A stretch of DNA of 64,000 nt from Bacteroidales bacterium (lineage in GTDB: Bacteria; Bacteroidota; Bacteroidia; Bacteroidales; P3), in NCBI GenBank assembly GCA_017616895.1, contig JAFZXE010000011.1:62001-126000 (forward strand). The letters run 5' to 3'. Position 1 is the first letter of the stretch. The number at the start of each line of letters is the position of its first letter. The position numbers and the translations under genes are program-made. This document shows, piece by piece, positions 61,814-64,000 of the stretch. The notes under the pieces were generated by a model. That model was not told the DNA's origin, searched no databases, and was given only the letters and a program-made list of their open reading frames with translations.

Positions 61814-62497
61814 ATGAAGAAAGTAGTTATATTGACCGGGGCGGGAATCAGTGCGGAGAGCGGCATCAAGACGTTTCGCGATAGCGACGGGTTGTGGGAG
61901 GAATACCGTGTGGAGGATGTGGCAACCTACGACGCCTACGTGCGAGACCCAAAGCTGGTGCTCGATTTCTATAACGCCCGCCGCAGAGAGGTGTTCAAGG
62001 CAAAACCCAACGAAGGTCACCGCCAGCTGGTGAGACTTGAAGAGAAATACGACGTGCGCATCATAACACAGAACATCGACAACCTGCATGAGCAGGCGGG
62101 TTCAACGAATGTGCTGCACCTGCACGGCGAGCTGACCAAAGCGCGAAGCGACCGGGACGACAACCTAATCATAGACATCGGCGACCGCGAGATACACTTG
62201 GGCGACAAAGCTCCCGACGGGGCACAGCTGAGACCGCACATTGTTTGGTTTGGCGAAGCGGTGCCGAACATCGAGCTGGCTGCGGCATTGTGCGAAGAAG
62301 CCGACTACTTCGTAGTCATAGGCACATCGATGAACGTCTATCCTGCGGCGGGTTTGATACACTATGTGCCACGCACCTCGCCCTGCTGGCTTGTTGACCC
62401 GAAGGCGGTGCCTATCAGCCGTCCTATCAAGATATACCAAGAGAAAGCCGGCACTGGGGTGAAGAAAGTGGTCGATGAACTACTGAGTATGGCATAA
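61814..62497 (+). CDS. Sir2-family NAD-dependent protein deacylase lacking zinc cysteines
   Basis: A 227-aa sirtuin: GAGISAESGIKTFRDSDGLW, TQNIDNLHEQAG, the catalytic His104 in HLHGEL and the IGTSMNVYPAAGL nucleotide site. The two CxxC zinc pairs usual between the catalytic His and PHIVWFGE are absent; that region reads TKARSDRDDNLIIDIGDREI instead. Such zinc-less versions may fold without metal. The substrate would be acyl-lysine on proteins, cleaved with NAD+. Confidence 0.92.
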   Translation: MKKVVILTGAGISAESGIKTFRDSDGLWEEYRVEDVATYDAYVRDPKLVLDFYNARRREVFKAKPNEGHRQLVRLEEKYDVRIITQNIDNLHEQAGSTNVLHLHGELTKARSDRDDNLIIDIGDREIHLGDKAPDGAQLRPHIVWFGEAVPNIELAAALCEEADYFVVIGTSMNVYPAAGLIHYVPRTSPCWLVDPKAVPISRPIKIYQEKAGTGVKKVVDELLSMA

Positions 62498-62541
62498 TGA
62501 AATATAAACAATAGAATTACAAACCTCAAAAATACATAATC

Positions 62542-63255
62542 ATGAAGAAATTATTATCAATCATCAGTTTAGTTGCGGTTGCATTGATTGCCAACGCACA
62601 GTTCTCATTGACCTATAATGGTTCCGAAGTCACGGAGGGGTCAACCATCCAGATGACCTCCACGACCTCGGGAAATATGCTTTTTGGCGACGCCGACCTC
62701 CAGTTGATGTTGAACAACACAGGCATCGGCACCGGTCACTGGACAGCCAAGATAAACACAGATGGGCACAATTTCTCGGTGGTTCAAATGTGTGGCGACC
62801 AATGTGGACAAAACATTTCTGAAGTGGCTGTCACCGTGGATCCCGAAGCAAGCAAGCTCATCGAAATACACATTGGTATTCCAGAAAACACAGCAGTTGG
62901 CGCTAGCGAAACCTTTGCTATGGAACTCTACAACAATGACAGAGGGGCAAACGACCTGACCTTCAATTTTGTGTTGACCTACAATCCCAACGCCGGCATA
63001 ACCGAGGCCTTCGCATCCACCCTCAAAAACGCCTACCCCAACCCCGCTGTTTCGAACACTACCATTGAGTATGCCATTGAAGGCAGCGCCCAGTTTGTCG
63101 TCACCGACATAGCCGGTCGTCAGGTTATGGAGCAGACCATCGCCGGCAACGGTTCGTTCAACCTCAACGTCGAAAACTTCCACCGCGGCGTATATCTCTA
63201 CGGCATCCGTCAGGGCAACAAGACCTCCGCGATGAAAAAACTCGTCGTCCGCTAA
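62542..63255 (+). CDS. Small T9SS-exported protein
   Basis: A 237-aa protein with a signal peptide (MKKLLSIISLVAVALIANAQ), a beta-rich middle domain of ~125 residues with no recognised family (MQMT-type strands, MCGDQCGQNIS), and a type A T9SS sorting domain (TLKNAYPNPAVSNTTIEYAIEG, ending TSAMKKLVVR). Exported across the outer membrane by T9SS. The cargo role is unknown. Confidence 0.85.
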   Translation: MKKLLSIISLVAVALIANAQFSLTYNGSEVTEGSTIQMTSTTSGNMLFGDADLQLMLNNTGIGTGHWTAKINTDGHNFSVVQMCGDQCGQNISEVAVTVDPEASKLIEIHIGIPENTAVGASETFAMELYNNDRGANDLTFNFVLTYNPNAGITEAFASTLKNAYPNPAVSNTTIEYAIEGSAQFVVTDIAGRQVMEQTIAGNGSFNLNVENFHRGVYLYGIRQGNKTSAMKKLVVR

Positions 63256-63322
63256 CCTCCGAGCCGCCAACGCTCTGCGTCCACGACGCAGAGGGCTATT
63301 TGAAAAAAAGTTCAACTCCGAT

Positions 63323-64000
63323 ATGCTGCAAGTAGAACACGTAACCAAGACCTATGGCGATTTCTATGCGCTCCGCGACGTCTCCGCCGAGGTGACCACC
63401 GGGCACATCTTTGGCTTGCTGGGACCCAACGGCGCCGGCAAATCGACGCTCATACGCATCGTCAACCAAATCCTCCAAGCCGACGAGGGTACGATTGTCT
63501 TCGACGGCCACCCCATACGTCAGTCGGACGTCGAGAACATCGGCTATCTGCCCGAGGAACGGGGCCTTTATAAGAAGATGAAAGTGGGCGAGCAGGCGAT
63601 GTATCTTGCCAGGTTGAAAGGCCTCTCGCAGAGCGAAGCCGAGAAACGCCTGCATTGGTGGTTCCGACACCTCGAAATCGACACCTGGTGGAACCGCAAG
63701 GTCGAGGAGCTTTCTAAAGGCATGCAGCAGAAGGTGCAGTTCGTCACCACCGTGCTGCACAACCCCAAACTGCTTATCTTCGACGAGCCTTTCAGCGGCT
63801 TCGACCCAGTCAACGCCACCCTGCTGAAAAAAGAGATACTGCGGTTGCGCGACGAGGGTGCGACGGTCATTTTCTCCACCCACAACATGTCGTCGGTCGA
63901 GGAGATATGCGACGACATAGCGCTCATCAACCACGCCGAGGTGGTGCTCAGCGGCAACGTGAAAGAGATACGCCAGTCGTATCGCAAAAACCTCTACCAC
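63323..64000 (+). CDS. ABC transporter ATP-binding protein (ABC-2/NatA type), partial
   Basis: The frame is open to the right edge (226 codons visible). Walker A GPNGAGKSTL, Q-loop-type GYLPEERGLYKKM, signature LSKGMQQKVQF, Walker B LLIFDEPFSGFDPVN and the H-loop STHNMSSVEE are all present. The EERGLYKKM type fits NatA-like exporters, whose permease gene would follow outside the window. The start ATG lies 68 bases after the previous stop. Confidence 0.92.
   Translation, partial: MLQVEHVTKTYGDFYALRDVSAEVTTGHIFGLLGPNGAGKSTLIRIVNQILQADEGTIVFDGHPIRQSDVENIGYLPEERGLYKKMKVGEQAMYLARLKGLSQSEAEKRLHWWFRHLEIDTWWNRKVEELSKGMQQKVQFVTTVLHNPKLLIFDEPFSGFDPVNATLLKKEILRLRDEGATVIFSTHNMSSVEEICDDIALINHAEVVLSGNVKEIRQSYRKNLYH

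Overview
The window looks like chromosomal DNA of an anaerobic Bacteroidota, most likely an uncultured gut or rumen Bacteroidales. Supporting this are a subtype iii (Bacteroidetes-type) type VI secretion system (T6SS), secreted proteins with type IX secretion (T9SS) C-terminal sorting domains, PorE-like TPR/propeller/OmpA proteins, an electron-bifurcating [FeFe]-hydrogenase operon, and TAnnTTTG-type promoters. No rRNA, tRNA, CRISPR array, integrase or transposase was recognised.

Region 1 (1-32039, all + strand) is a nearly complete T6SSiii locus. It holds the end of ClpV/TssH, a lipoprotein, sheath TssB/TssC, two Hcp (TssD) proteins, a double-length Hcp-like protein, two giant VgrGs each followed by a beta-helical companion, a DUF4280 PAAR-like tip, a PEGA protein, an unknown 241-aa protein, TssG, TssK, TssE, TssF and three envelope proteins. 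Interleaved with these is what I consider the most notable content: a predicted ubiquitin-like conjugation pathway. It has an E1-like ThiF enzyme (20878-22098), a ubiquitin-like beta-grasp protein (26521-26838), an E2/UBC-fold protein with HPN motif and Cys133 (26909-27478), and a membrane lipoprotein carrying a RING-H2-like C3H2C3 finger plus a cytoplasmic FHA domain (29691-32039). T6SS tubes and baseplates are homologous to phage tails, and bacterial Bil systems conjugate a ubiquitin-like protein to a phage tail protein. Modification of the T6SS machine or its cargo is therefore a reasonable hypothesis, but nothing in the sequence proves it.

Region 2 (32151-38148) starts with a truncated comM/yifB remnant directly beside the T6SS locus. 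A lipoprotein and the minus-strand hydrogenase operon follow, with transcription order hndB-like, hydB, hydA, hydC. The operon has a good promoter at 38118-38148 and a strong terminator at 33236-33276.

Region 3 (38602-64000) is ordinary housekeeping and envelope DNA: a small lipoprotein coupled to a thioredoxin-like protein, GNAT and miaA, two TPR/propeller/OmpA proteins (one with a degenerate retropepsin-like tail), a 1514-aa secreted protein of unknown function, a flippase, thyA, a mannose-1-phosphate guanylyltransferase, asnS, ribD, two T9SS cargo proteins, ackA, a zinc-cysteine-free sirtuin and the start of an ABC exporter.

Scattered through all regions are short, imperfect tandem repeats with unit lengths of 7, 8, 9 or 11 bp, usually just downstream of a gene and often overlapping its stop codon. 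Two arrays sit in frame inside genes. Homology calls come from reading the sequence without database searches.
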